Assembly: GCF_023544665.1 (NCBI RefSeq)
Contig: NZ_JAMJFL010000026.1
Coordinates: 54,844-118,843, forward strand
From: Streptomyces sp. YS415
GTDB lineage: Bacteria; Actinomycetota; Actinomycetes; Streptomycetales; Streptomycetaceae
DNA length: 64,000 bases
Direction of reading: 5' to 3'
Shown one piece after another: positions 41,116 to 49,803 of the stretch; the first letter of the stretch is position 1; every line of letters begins with the position of its first letter. Below the pieces are notes generated by a model, which did not search any database, was not told the origin of the DNA, and was given only the letters and a program-made list of their open reading frames with translations. The translations under genes were made by a program, and so were the position numbers.

Positions 41116-42357
41116 ATGACCTCCCCCGCCGCCCGGGTTGCGCTGGACCTCACCGCCGATCTGCCCGTCACCGGCCTCGAGGACTTCTACCGGGACCTGC
41201 ACCGGCACCCCGAGCTGTCCTACCGGGAGCACCGGACGGCGGTCCGGCTCGCGGCGCGGCTGTCGGCGGCGGGCTTCGAGACGGCCGAGGGGATCGGCCG
41301 TACCGGCGTCGTGGGGCTGCTGCGCAACGGCGAGGGGCCCACCGTCCTGCTGCGCGCCGACATGGACGCTCTGCCCGTCGAGGAGCGGACGGGACTGCCG
41401 TACGCCTCCACCGTGCCCGGCGTGATGCACGCCTGCGGGCACGACCTGCACGTCACCTGGCTGGCCGGCGCCGCCGAGGCGCTGGCGGCGGGGCGGGACG
41501 CCTGGTCGGGGACGCTGCTGATGGTGGGGCAGCCCGCGGAGGAGTCCGGGGGCGGTGCGGCGGCGATGGTCGCGGACGGGCTCTACGACCGGTTCCCCCG
41601 CCCCGACGTGCTGCTGGGCCAGCACGTGACGCCGGGCCCGGTGGGCGGGATCGCGCATGTGCCGGGGCTGATCATGTCGGCGACGACGGATGTGGAGATC
41701 GTCGTGCACGGCCGCGGCGGGCACGGCTCGCGGCCCGAGACGACGGTCGATCCGGTGGTGACGGCCGCGTTCCTCGTCACGCGCCTGCAGACCGTGGTCA
41801 GCCGCGAACTGGCCCCGCGGGAGCAGGCCGTGCTGACCGTCGGGCGGATCGAGGCCGGTACGGCGGCCAACGTCATCCCGGCCACCGCCCGCATCTCCCT
41901 CAACCTCCGGACGCAGTCCGGGAGCGTCCGGGACCGCATGGTCACGGCGATCCGGCGGATGGCGGCCGGGGAGTGCCTGGCCGCCGGCTGCCCGCGCGAG
42001 CCGGAGGTGACGGTGGGCGGGACGTTCCCGATGACCGTCAACGACGCCGGCACCGACCACCGGGTGGCCGCGGCGCACCGCGAGGTCTTCGGCGCCGAGG
42101 CCGTCTTCGACCCGGGCCCGGCGATGGGCAGCGAGGACTTCTCGCATCTCGCCGTGGACGGGCTGCCGTACTCCTACTGGTTCGTGACGAGCACCCCGCC
42201 CGCGCTGTGGGACGCGGCGCCCGGGGACAATGTGCTGCGCCGCTCGGAGTCGGTGCCGAGCAACCACAGCCCGCTCTTCGCCCCCGACCTGGCCACCGTG
42301 CCCACGGGGGTGCGGACCCTGGTGTCGGGGGCGCTCTCCTTCTTGTCCGTGGCCTGA
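41116..42357 (+). CDS. M20-family amidohydrolase/aminoacylase
   Basis: 413 residues. Metal-binding motifs are intact: RADMDALPV (Asp after RA), MHACGHDLHV (Cys/His-type site) and QPAEES (Glu pair). These match the M20D amidohydrolases (hippurate/IAA-amino-acid hydrolases) that cut N-acyl amino acids or peptides. It is cytosolic with no signal. The ATG at 41116 has only a weak AGG upstream. It follows the small-peptide gene on the same strand, so it might be co-expressed with it. Confidence 0.92.
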   Translation: MTSPAARVALDLTADLPVTGLEDFYRDLHRHPELSYREHRTAVRLAARLSAAGFETAEGIGRTGVVGLLRNGEGPTVLLRADMDALPVEERTGLPYASTVPGVMHACGHDLHVTWLAGAAEALAAGRDAWSGTLLMVGQPAEESGGGAAAMVADGLYDRFPRPDVLLGQHVTPGPVGGIAHVPGLIMSATTDVEIVVHGRGGHGSRPETTVDPVVTAAFLVTRLQTVVSRELAPREQAVLTVGRIEAGTAANVIPATARISLNLRTQSGSVRDRMVTAIRRMAAGECLAAGCPREPEVTVGGTFPMTVNDAGTDHRVAAAHREVFGAEAVFDPGPAMGSEDFSHLAVDGLPYSYWFVTSTPPALWDAAPGDNVLRRSESVPSNHSPLFAPDLATVPTGVRTLVSGALSFLSVA

Positions 42358-42362
42358 GCCGG

Positions 42363-43415
42363 TCAGGATCCGAGCCGCTGCAGCTGCCGCTGGACGTCGT
42401 CCAGCGCGCCCTGCCGCCGCCCCGGCACCCGGGTGCGCAACTCCGCCAGCGCGAGCCCCAGTTCGCGGGCCCGCGCCGGGTCGCCGATGCGGCCCCACTG
42501 GTGGTGGGCCCGGTCCACGGCGGACTCGACGTCCGGGTCCGCCGCCGACTGCCCGGCGGCCAGCCGGGCGGACGCCACCTGGAGCCAGGCACGGCAGCTG
42601 CGTACGGCGTCGCCCGCGAACATCGCCAGATCGGCCCGGACCTCGGCCCAGTGCAGGGCCTCGGGCGAACCCGGCCCGTGGGCCCGCAGGGCGCCGCGCT
42701 CATGATGGGCGGCGAGCGCGTCGGCATCCCCGTGCCGGCCCGCCCTCACGGCCTCGGCGAGGACGGAGTGGGGGTCCGGGGCGGGGGCGCCGAGGGAGCC
42801 GAGGACGAGGTCCGCGTACCCCTCGCTGCCCACCCGCGCCCACGCCTGCTCGTGCAACTGCCCGAGCTCCGGCCGCCGGCCGCTGCGCAGGATCGTGGCG
42901 ACCGCCTTCATGTACGAGGGCACCGCCACGGTCCGCCGCCGCGGGGGCGGCGCGATCCGGCCGTAGACCGCGCTGTTGCCCCCGCAGTCCAGCGGCTCGG
43001 TCCGCAGCAGCTCCCAGGTGTCCGCGTCGGCGTGCAGATCGAGGACCAGGCTCGTGCTGCCGGGCGCCCGCAGCCGCAGCTCGTCACGGATCCAGTGCCA
43101 CGGCAGGGCCGTGTAGCGCACGGTCGAGGCGGTCGTGCGGGCCAGCGCCAGGTGCACCCGCCGCTGCCGACGGTCGAGTTGGAGCTGGCCGGTGAGGAAC
43201 ACGGTGAGCGGGCCGGGGGCCGCGGCGGCGGCGCGCAGCCGGGTCAGGACGGCCTGCGGTTCGAGGGGGTCGGCGAGTTCGACGACGTTCGCGGTGTCGG
43301 TGCCCGCGAGCACGGCGGGCGGTACCGCCGCTAGGACGGGGAGCACGGACGCCGCGTCCACCAGACAGCCCTTGCCCGCCGGGGCGGCGGCGAGCAGCAG
43401 CACGGTTCCGGGCAT
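42363..43415 (-). CDS. pseudo-caspase fused to a helical-repeat domain
   Basis: 350 residues. The first 150 follow the actinobacterial caspase-like layout (ELADPLEPQAVLTRLRAA; LTVFLTGQLQL; HLALARTTASTVRYTALPWHWIRDELRL; STSLVLDLHADADTW), but the catalytic places are changed: the GHG His motif reads TGQ and the DCC Cys motif reads DLH. It is therefore probably inactive. Residues 165-345 are helical repeats. GGGAGGG precedes the ATG at 43415. The neighbour downstream is the XRE-TPR locus. A binding or decoy role is inference. Confidence 0.7.
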   Translation of the reverse strand: MPGTVLLLAAAPAGKGCLVDAASVLPVLAAVPPAVLAGTDTANVVELADPLEPQAVLTRLRAAAAAPGPLTVFLTGQLQLDRRQRRVHLALARTTASTVRYTALPWHWIRDELRLRAPGSTSLVLDLHADADTWELLRTEPLDCGGNSAVYGRIAPPPRRRTVAVPSYMKAVATILRSGRRPELGQLHEQAWARVGSEGYADLVLGSLGAPAPDPHSVLAEAVRAGRHGDADALAAHHERGALRAHGPGSPEALHWAEVRADLAMFAGDAVRSCRAWLQVASARLAAGQSAADPDVESAVDRAHHQWGRIGDPARARELGLALAELRTRVPGRRQGALDDVQRQLQRLGS

Positions 43416-43467
43416 CGGTCCCTCCCCATCCCCCGTCGATCACGTACGGCAGCACCGTAACGGGCTT

Positions 43468-44658
43468 TCAGCCCGCCCGTCGTACGGCGAACACGGTGGT
43501 GTCATCGGCCAGCAGGCCGCCGCAGTGCCGCAGCGTGCCGTCGCGGACGAAGGCGACCAGCAGGTGGGGGTCGGTGAGACGGGGGTCGGCGGCCACCGCC
43601 CGGGCGACCTCGTCGGCGAGCGGGTAGAAGGCGCCGGCGGTGTCCCGGGCCTCGGTGACGCCGTCGGTGGTCAGCAGCACTGTCTCGCCGGGGGCCAGGG
43701 CGGAGCGGAGCACCGGGGGCGGGCCTGCCCGGCGGGCCAGTTCGCCGAGGCCCAGCGGCAGGGCCTCGCCCGGGGGCAGCTGCCGTACCCCCGAGGGGCC
43801 CGTGACCAGGGGCGGGTCGTGGCCGAAGACGACCGACTCCAGGGTGCCGGGATCGTCGGCGGGAAAGCTCAGCAGGACGGCGGTGGCGAAGCGGTCGGCG
43901 TCGTCCCGGCCGAGGTCCGCGCAGTGGCCGGCGTGCCGGACCATCCGGATCTCCAGGCGTTCGGCGACGGTGGCGAGGTCCGGCTCGTGGTAGGCGGACT
44001 CGCGGAAGGTGCCGAGCAGGGCAGCGGCCGCCTCCACCGCGCCGAGCCCTTTGCCCTGGACGTCGCCGAGGAGGACGCGGGTGCCGTGCGGACCGGGCTG
44101 GATGTCGTAGAAGTCGCCGCCCACCGCCGCCTCGACGTCGGCCGTGAGATAGACGGCGGCGTGGTCCAGGCCGCCCCAGCCCGGCGGCAGCGGGCGCAGC
44201 ACGGTACGGCGGATGGTGTCGGTGACGTCCCGCATGTGCAGCATGCGCCGCTCGCCGCGCACCCGGACGGCGCAGGCCAGCGTGGCCAGGACGCCGCCGA
44301 TCGCGGAGAGCAGGAAGTCGGCGAGGCCGGCCTGGAACTCCCGCGGCCAGGCGCTGTCCGCGACGAAGTAGGTGGCCGTGGTCAGCACCGCGAACGCGGC
44401 CGTGCCCCACACCCCGCAGATCGCCGCGGCGATACCGGGCACGAGGACCACCCAGGAGATGATCCGGAAGTCCCGCGCGGTGTTCCAGTCGGTGGCCACG
44501 ATCCCCACGAGCAGCAGCAGCGGCGGCACCCACGCCATGCTCCGGCCGCCCACCCGCAGCAGCTGGTGCCGCTGGAGACGGTCCGGGGCGGCGGTGGCCG
44601 GAAGTCCCCGGCGGCGGGCCGGGGGACCGCTCACCGGTCTCGGTCCGCGCCCGCTCAT
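43468..44658 (-). CDS. membrane SpoIIE/PP2C-type serine phosphatase
   Basis: 396 residues. A membrane region of about four helices (residues 40-150; WVPPLLLLVGIVATDW and others) precedes the PP2C-like catalytic domain with VGGDFYDIQ, LLGDVQGKGLGAVEAAAALL and TDGVTEARD, the metal-binding Asp residues being present. Such proteins dephosphorylate anti-sigma antagonists. The ATG at 44658 is chosen; the ribosome site is weak. It precedes the pseudo-caspase gene on the same strand by 52 bases. Confidence 0.9.
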   Translation of the reverse strand: MSGRGPRPVSGPPARRRGLPATAAPDRLQRHQLLRVGGRSMAWVPPLLLLVGIVATDWNTARDFRIISWVVLVPGIAAAICGVWGTAAFAVLTTATYFVADSAWPREFQAGLADFLLSAIGGVLATLACAVRVRGERRMLHMRDVTDTIRRTVLRPLPPGWGGLDHAAVYLTADVEAAVGGDFYDIQPGPHGTRVLLGDVQGKGLGAVEAAAALLGTFRESAYHEPDLATVAERLEIRMVRHAGHCADLGRDDADRFATAVLLSFPADDPGTLESVVFGHDPPLVTGPSGVRQLPPGEALPLGLGELARRAGPPPVLRSALAPGETVLLTTDGVTEARDTAGAFYPLADEVARAVAADPRLTDPHLLVAFVRDGTLRHCGGLLADDTTVFAVRRAG

Positions 44659-44770
44659 GCCGCCAGCGAAACACGCGGCCGTGCGCACCGCATCTTCGAG
44701 TTGCCAGGGTCCCCGCCCCGGGTGTGCTCTGGAAGCCGGGGGCGGACAACCCCAAGGAGGAGGTGCTCCC

Positions 44771-45217
44771 ATGGCTCATGCGGCACCCAGACCCGGCCGG
44801 TCCACCGGCAGGGTCACGGTCACACCCGACGTCTTCAGCGAGCGCACCCACACCCTCGCGCGGTTCGGCATCCCGGTCGTCCTCGGTCTGGTCTACGGCT
44901 ACTGGGCCGCGGCCAACCGGCGCGACGGCGGTGAGATCACCGGCTGGAACATCCTGTTCGGCTTCGCCACCGCCATCACGTTCATGGTGCTGTGCATCGC
45001 GGTGGCCGTGCTGGCGCCCAGGCTGAAGAGGGAGCTGCACTCGCTGACGAAGTCCGCCTTCGCGGGCGCGGCGTTCGGCTTCCTCTACAGCCAGGCCGGC
45101 GCCACCGTCCTCAGGTCCGTGACGATGAGCCTGCTGATCACCGCGGCCGTCTTCGCGGTGTTCTTCTACCGCTACTACACGCACGAGGACGGCGAGGGCA
45201 ATCCCCTGCCCCGCTGA
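44771..45217 (+). CDS. small integral membrane protein
   Basis: 148 residues with four hydrophobic segments (FGIPVVLGLVYGYWAAA; ILFGFATAITFMVLCIAV; FAGAAFGFLYSQAGATV; TMSLLITAAVFAVFFYR). AAGGAGGAGG precedes the ATG at 44771. No family name is known to me. A strong hairpin follows the stop. Confidence 0.78.
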   Translation: MAHAAPRPGRSTGRVTVTPDVFSERTHTLARFGIPVVLGLVYGYWAAANRRDGGEITGWNILFGFATAITFMVLCIAVAVLAPRLKRELHSLTKSAFAGAAFGFLYSQAGATVLRSVTMSLLITAAVFAVFFYRYYTHEDGEGNPLPR

Positions 45218-45222
45218 CCGCA

Positions 45223-45258
45223 CGCGTGGGCCCCGGCACTGCTGCCGGGGCCCACGCG
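45223..45258. terminator. bidirectional terminator (16-bp stem)
   Basis: cgcgtgggccccggca at 45223-45238 pairs perfectly with tgccggggcccacgcg at 45243-45258, with a 4-base loop. It lies between the small membrane protein and the convergent SH3-type gene. The core gcgtgggcccc is the same as in the terminator at 14609. Confidence 0.9.
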
Positions 45259-45274
45259 CTCCCTCACCTACCCC

Positions 45275-45805
45275 TCACCAGCCGCCCAGCAGGCTCCAGC
45301 CGCTGGACGACGATCCGGAGACGCTCCAGCTCCACGAGCCGGACGCGGACACGCTCCAGGAGGCGTTGACGTACGGATCCTCCCAGTTGGTCCAGGACCC
45401 GTCCTTCCACACCGGGCAGGGGTCCGAGCAGTTCGGCACCCGTGCCCCGCCGGTGTCGACGAAGGCGGCGCTGGCCCAGCCCTGGACACCCTCGAGCCAG
45501 TACCAGTGCGGGTTGCCGTTGACGCTCTGGCCGCGGACCTTGCAGTCCACGCGGTCCTGGCTGCCCGGCGCGAGCCGGGCCACGACGGGCGAGTGAACGG
45601 TCGGTTCCAGCCTGACGTTGAGCTTCGTGTGGGAAACGACGGTGCCCCAGATCGGACCGCCATGGCCGCCACCGCCTCCGCCGTGTCCGTCGGCGTAGCC
45701 GGGCGGTGCTGCCGCGGCTGCCGTCGCGCCCGCTGTGGCGGCGGTCAGAGAGCCGCCGGTGAGCAGGGCCACGGCCAGGGTCCGCAGGGCCGGAGTGGTG
45801 CGCAT
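45275..45805 (-). CDS. secreted SH3-domain protein with Ser/Trp/Gly-rich tail
   Basis: 176 residues. Sec signal (MRTTPALRTLAVALLTGG, AxA site), a Gly/His-rich spacer, then a bacterial SH3 domain (HTKLNVRLEPTVHSPVVARL, HWYWLEGVQGWASAAFV) that binds cell-wall peptides. The C-terminus is a low-complexity SWSVSASGSWSWSVSGSSSS run. AAGGAGG precedes the ATG at 45805. Likely wall-bound, function unknown. Confidence 0.82.
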   Translation of the reverse strand: MRTTPALRTLAVALLTGGSLTAATAGATAAAAAPPGYADGHGGGGGGHGGPIWGTVVSHTKLNVRLEPTVHSPVVARLAPGSQDRVDCKVRGQSVNGNPHWYWLEGVQGWASAAFVDTGGARVPNCSDPCPVWKDGSWTNWEDPYVNASWSVSASGSWSWSVSGSSSSGWSLLGGW

Positions 45806-45846
45806 GATCGCCTCCTTCTCCCCAGCACCAGGAAACACCCGTTCGG

Positions 45847-46806
45847 GTGAACCCTCCACCGGAGAGCCGGGGGCCCGGTCCCCCCAAGGGGTCCACGGCT
45901 CCGCCGGACGGCCGCTCAGCGCTGGCGGGCCCGGCCCGGCCGGGCTTGCCTGAGGACGTGTCCTCCCGGCTGCACAACGCCCTCTCGGCCGCGCTGATCG
46001 CGCTGGCCTGCCTCCTGGTGCCGTTCGGCGCGCTGGCGGCCTGGGTGTCGTACGGGCTCGCCGACACCGGCCGGTACGTCACCGCGATGGCGCCGCTGGC
46101 CGCCGATCCGGCCGTGCGGGACGCGGTCGCGGACACGGTCGGTGACGGGATCGTGCGGGAGACGGACGCCGGGGCGCCGATGCGGCCGTTCGTGCACGAC
46201 GCGGTGCGGTCCTTCACCGGCACCGACGCCTTCCGCACCGCCTGGGCCAGCGGCAACCGGGCCGTCCACGACGCGGTCCTGCGAGCCGTGCGCGACGGCC
46301 GGGGCGGCGAGGTGCGGGTCGATCTGGCCCCGGTCGCCGCCGAGGTGAAGCAGCAACTGGCCGCCGACAACGTGCCGCTGGCGGACCGGATCCCGGTCGA
46401 GCACACCGAGGTCGCCGTGCTCCCCGCCGGTGAACTGGACCGGCTGCGCCGGGGGTTGTCCGTGGTGGAGGTCGCCGCCTTCTGGCTGCCCGTCACGGCC
46501 GCGCTGCTCGCCGTCGCCGGGATCGCCGTCGCCGCCTGCCGCCGGCGCGCGGTGACCGCGACCGCGCTCGGCACCGCGCTGGGCGGCGCCTTCCTCGCCC
46601 TCGCCGTCTTCCTGGGGCGCCGGCTGACCCTGGCCGACCTGCCCGAGACCGTGCACCGGCCGGCCGCGGAAGCGGTGTACGACGCGCTCACCGCGACCCT
46701 GCGCACGGTGTCCTGGCTGCTGGTCGCCGTCGGTCTGGCGGTGGCGCTCACCACCTGGCTGATCACCCGGCACCGGCAACCTCCGGTGGCGGCGCCCCGT
46801 CCTTGA
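45847..46806 (+). CDS. integral membrane protein of unknown function
   Basis: 319 residues, reading from GTG at 45847. A first helix near residue 45 (LSAALIALACLLVPFGALAAWVSYGL), a soluble domain (residues about 75-200) with many acidic and Arg residues, and three or four helices at the C-terminus. The first 37 residues are Pro-rich and may not be translated: a GTG at 45959 with GAGG close upstream would start MSSRLHNALSAAL. Coding bias is clear from that point on. Confidence 0.68.
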   Translation: MNPPPESRGPGPPKGSTAPPDGRSALAGPARPGLPEDVSSRLHNALSAALIALACLLVPFGALAAWVSYGLADTGRYVTAMAPLAADPAVRDAVADTVGDGIVRETDAGAPMRPFVHDAVRSFTGTDAFRTAWASGNRAVHDAVLRAVRDGRGGEVRVDLAPVAAEVKQQLAADNVPLADRIPVEHTEVAVLPAGELDRLRRGLSVVEVAAFWLPVTAALLAVAGIAVAACRRRAVTATALGTALGGAFLALAVFLGRRLTLADLPETVHRPAAEAVYDALTATLRTVSWLLVAVGLAVALTTWLITRHRQPPVAAPRP

Positions 46807-46827
46807 GGAGGGGGAAGGGGGCGGTCG

Positions 46828-47775
46828 GTGGGGGCGAACGGGCGGCGGTTCCTTGCCTGGTGCGCGGGGCTGGCGTGCGCCGGGGCGAGCGTGGTGGTCG
46901 GGTGCCGGGCGGCGGACACGGACGGGATCACGCCGGTGCCGCAGATGCTGGCCTTCCTGCCCTGGCTGCTGGTGCCCACCGGTCTCGGCGTGCTGTGCGC
47001 GCTGCTCGCCCGGTGGTGGCCCGGCTTGTTGTGGGGGGCGGTGCTGCTGGGGCTGCTGGCCTGGTTCCTGGAGCCGTACGGCACGGCGGGCGCCCCGGGC
47101 GGACCGGCCGTGGCCTCCGTCCGGGTGCTGGCGGCGAACGTCGAGTTCGGGAACGGTACGCCCGCGCTGATCGCCGCCGTACGCCGGGAGCGACCTGACG
47201 TGGTGTTCGTCTCGGAGTGCGATCCGGCGTGCGAGGCGCGGCTCGGCGCGAACGCCGGCTACCCGCACCGGGAGGCGGTGCCCGGCACCGGCTCGACGGG
47301 CTCGCTGATCCTCAGCCGGTTCCCGCTGCGGGGCACCGGGGGCGTCCCCGGCACGATGGGCATGCCCGGCGCGGTGGCGGACGTGCGGGGTCACGCCGTA
47401 CGCCTCCAGCTCGCGCACCCCATGCCCCCCGTGCCGGGTCAGGTCGGCGTCTGGCGGGAGGAGTTGGCGGCGCTGCGGGATTTCGCGGCGCGGGGCGGCG
47501 ACGCCCCGACGATCCTCGCGGGCGACTTCAACGCCTCCCAGGACCACGCGTCCTTCCGCCGCGTCCTGGACGCCGGTCTGCGGGACGCGGCCCGGCTCAC
47601 CGACGACGACCGCACGCCGACCTGGCCCTCGCGCACGGCGCCGGCGCTGGGGGTGCAGATCGACCATGTGCTGGTGTCCCGGGAGTTCTCCGCGCGCCGG
47701 ACCCGCTTCCTGGACCTGGCCGACACCGACCACCGGGCCGTGCTCGCCGACCTCACGCTGCACGGGCCCGGCTGA
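46828..47775 (+). CDS. membrane-anchored endonuclease/exonuclease/phosphatase-family protein
   Basis: 315 residues. Two or three N-terminal helices (residues 1-85), then the EEP fold: VLAANVEFGNG, VFVSECDPAC, AGDFNASQDH (catalytic Asp/Asn) and DTDHRAVLADL (His pair). The active site would face the outside. Substrates of such Streptomyces EEP proteins may be DNA, lipids or phosphoesters. GTG at 46828 follows GGAAGGGG. It is 21 bases past the membrane-protein gene and probably in the same operon. Confidence 0.87.
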   Translation: MGANGRRFLAWCAGLACAGASVVVGCRAADTDGITPVPQMLAFLPWLLVPTGLGVLCALLARWWPGLLWGAVLLGLLAWFLEPYGTAGAPGGPAVASVRVLAANVEFGNGTPALIAAVRRERPDVVFVSECDPACEARLGANAGYPHREAVPGTGSTGSLILSRFPLRGTGGVPGTMGMPGAVADVRGHAVRLQLAHPMPPVPGQVGVWREELAALRDFAARGGDAPTILAGDFNASQDHASFRRVLDAGLRDAARLTDDDRTPTWPSRTAPALGVQIDHVLVSREFSARRTRFLDLADTDHRAVLADLTLHGPG

Positions 47776-47802
47776 TCCGCACCGCCCGCCCATAATGGGC
47801 GC

Positions 47803-49743
47803 ATGTCCCGCGAGTTCCCCATCGACCTCACCCCTCCCGACTGGCTGGTCCGGAACCTCCAGACCCAGCCGGCCCCCGTCAACCGGGCGGCCGTGGCACG
47901 GGCGGCGGTCGCGATGGCGCTGCCGCTCGCCGTCGGACTCGCCGCCGGGGAACCGGCGTACGGGGCGCTCGCCTCGATGGGCGCGCTGTCCGGGGTCATC
48001 GGGGACACCGCCGACGCCTACCGGATGCGGCTGCTCAACATCGCCGTGCCGCAGCTCTTCGGCGCGGTCGGCATCACCCTCGGCGCGCTGGTGTTCGGGC
48101 ACGGATGGGTGGCGGTCGCCGTCGTGACCGCCGTCGCGCTGGTCTCCGGGATGATCTCGACGATCGGCGCGGTGGCCTCCGTGTCGGGGCTGCTCCTGCT
48201 GCTGAACTCGGTGGTCGGGGCGGGGCTGCCGATGCCCGGCCCTTGGTGGCTGGCGCCGGTGCTGATGACGGGCGGCGGGCTGCTCGTGCTGCTGCTGGCG
48301 CTGCTCGCCTGGCCGCTGCGCGGCGGGGTGCCGGAGCGGACGGCGGTGGCGGACACGTACCGCACGGTCGCCGATCTGCTGGCGGCGACGGGCCACCCGG
48401 AGTCGTACGACACCGTCCGGCACACCGTCACCCAGTCCCTGAACCAGTCCTACGACCTCGTCCTCGCCCGGCGCACCCGCCACCACGGCCGCAGCCCCGA
48501 ACTGACCCGGCTGCTCGCCCAGCTGAACGCGGTCATCCCGGTCGTGGAGGCCGCCCCCGCCGCTCACCAGGACGGCAGACCGCTGCCCCCCGAACTCCCC
48601 GAGGCGGTACGGCACCTCGCGCACGCCGTGGAGACCGGCTTCACCGGCCCGATAGGGCTGCGGCTGCCCACCCCGACGACCGAGACCGGGCGCGCTGTCG
48701 ACCACGCCCTGCGCCATGCCGCCGACGTGGTCGCCGCCCCCGACGTGGACCCCCGCGGCATCGACGACCGGCTCGGCCGCCCCGCGGCCCTCGGCATCCG
48801 GGCCGCCCGCGCCGCCCGCAACGTCGCCCTGTCCGCCGCCTCCTGGCGCTACGGCCTGCGGCTCGCCCTGTGCATCGGGGTGGCCCAGGTGCTGGTGTCG
48901 ATCGTGCCGGTGCCGCGCTCCTACTGGGTGGCGCTGACCATCACCTTCGTGATGAAGCCCGACTTCGGCTCGGTCTTCTCCCGGGCCCTGCTGCGCGCGC
49001 TCGGCACGGTCGCCGGACTGGTCGTCGCGGCGGCGGTGCTCTCGGAGGTGCCCCGGGGCTGGTGGGACGTACCGGTGATGCTGCTGCTCGCCCCGCTGAT
49101 CCCGGCCCTCACCCCGCGCGGCTACGGCTACCAGACCGCGGCCATCACACCGGTGATCCTGCTGCTGTCCGACGTGCTGAACCAGCAGGGCACCGCGCTG
49201 CTCCTGCCCCGGCTGGTGGACTCGCTGATGGGCTGCGGCATCGCGCTGGTCGCCGGGTACCTGCTGTGGCCGGAGAGCTGGCACACCCGGGTCGGCGACC
49301 GGCTCGCGGAGGCGGTGGCGGCCACCGCCCGCTATGTGGAGGGCGCCTTCGGCGCGGACGCGGTCGACCCGCCCGCCCGCGCGCGGATGCGCCGCGGCCT
49401 GTACCGCGACCTGTCCGTCATCCGTACGGAGTTCCAGCGCGCCCTGACCGAACCGCCGCCCACCGGCCGCCGGGCCGCCGCCTGGTGGCCGCTGGTCGTC
49501 GCCGTGGAACGGATCGTCGACGCGACGACGGCGGCCCGGGTCCGCGTCAAGCACGGAGCCGTGCCGCCGTCGCAGGCGGAGGTCGCGCAGGTCGCCCGGC
49601 AACTGAGGGAGCTGTCGGAGGGCCTGCGAGAGGTGGACGTGCTGTACGCGGTCCGCACCGACCTCACCGGACCGTCGGGCAGCGTCCTGGAGCCGCTGCG
49701 GCAGGAAGTGGCGGCGGCCAGGGCCATCGCCTCCCCGCGCTGA
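47803..49743 (+). CDS. FUSC-family membrane protein (aromatic-acid exporter-like)
   Basis: 646 residues. Two blocks of about five to six helices (residues 25-160 and 345-470) separated by a cytosolic helical region, the FUSC/YccS-type plan. It exports small aromatic or other organic acids in known members. ATG at 47803; a weak GGGCGC precedes it. It is the third gene in line with the EEP-family gene. A strong hairpin separates it from the convergent PhoX gene. Confidence 0.88.
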   Translation: MSREFPIDLTPPDWLVRNLQTQPAPVNRAAVARAAVAMALPLAVGLAAGEPAYGALASMGALSGVIGDTADAYRMRLLNIAVPQLFGAVGITLGALVFGHGWVAVAVVTAVALVSGMISTIGAVASVSGLLLLLNSVVGAGLPMPGPWWLAPVLMTGGGLLVLLLALLAWPLRGGVPERTAVADTYRTVADLLAATGHPESYDTVRHTVTQSLNQSYDLVLARRTRHHGRSPELTRLLAQLNAVIPVVEAAPAAHQDGRPLPPELPEAVRHLAHAVETGFTGPIGLRLPTPTTETGRAVDHALRHAADVVAAPDVDPRGIDDRLGRPAALGIRAARAARNVALSAASWRYGLRLALCIGVAQVLVSIVPVPRSYWVALTITFVMKPDFGSVFSRALLRALGTVAGLVVAAAVLSEVPRGWWDVPVMLLLAPLIPALTPRGYGYQTAAITPVILLLSDVLNQQGTALLLPRLVDSLMGCGIALVAGYLLWPESWHTRVGDRLAEAVAATARYVEGAFGADAVDPPARARMRRGLYRDLSVIRTEFQRALTEPPPTGRRAAAWWPLVVAVERIVDATTAARVRVKHGAVPPSQAEVAQVARQLRELSEGLREVDVLYAVRTDLTGPSGSVLEPLRQEVAAARAIASPR

Positions 49744-49746
49744 GGC

Positions 49747-49791
49747 GCCGGGCACGGACGGACGCGGCCGCCGCGCCGGTCCGTGCCCGGC
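49747..49791. terminator. bidirectional hairpin terminator
   Basis: A perfect 13-bp stem (gccgggcacggac at 49747-49759 with gtccgtgcccggc at 49779-49791) between the convergent FUSC and PhoX-type genes. Confidence 0.87.
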
Positions 49792-49803
49792 CCCCGCTGC
49801 GGG

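Noticed and set aside
39445..42498. 1017-codon minus-strand frame extending the XRE-TPR gene upstream
   Set aside because: Only the part from 40788 down is real; the upstream part is antisense to the M20 gene, and a good ribosome site marks the ATG at 40788.
45916..49755. 1279-codon open frame on the minus strand
   Set aside because: Antisense shadow of the membrane, EEP and FUSC genes; composition is Arg/Gly/His noise and the plus-strand genes have clear domains.
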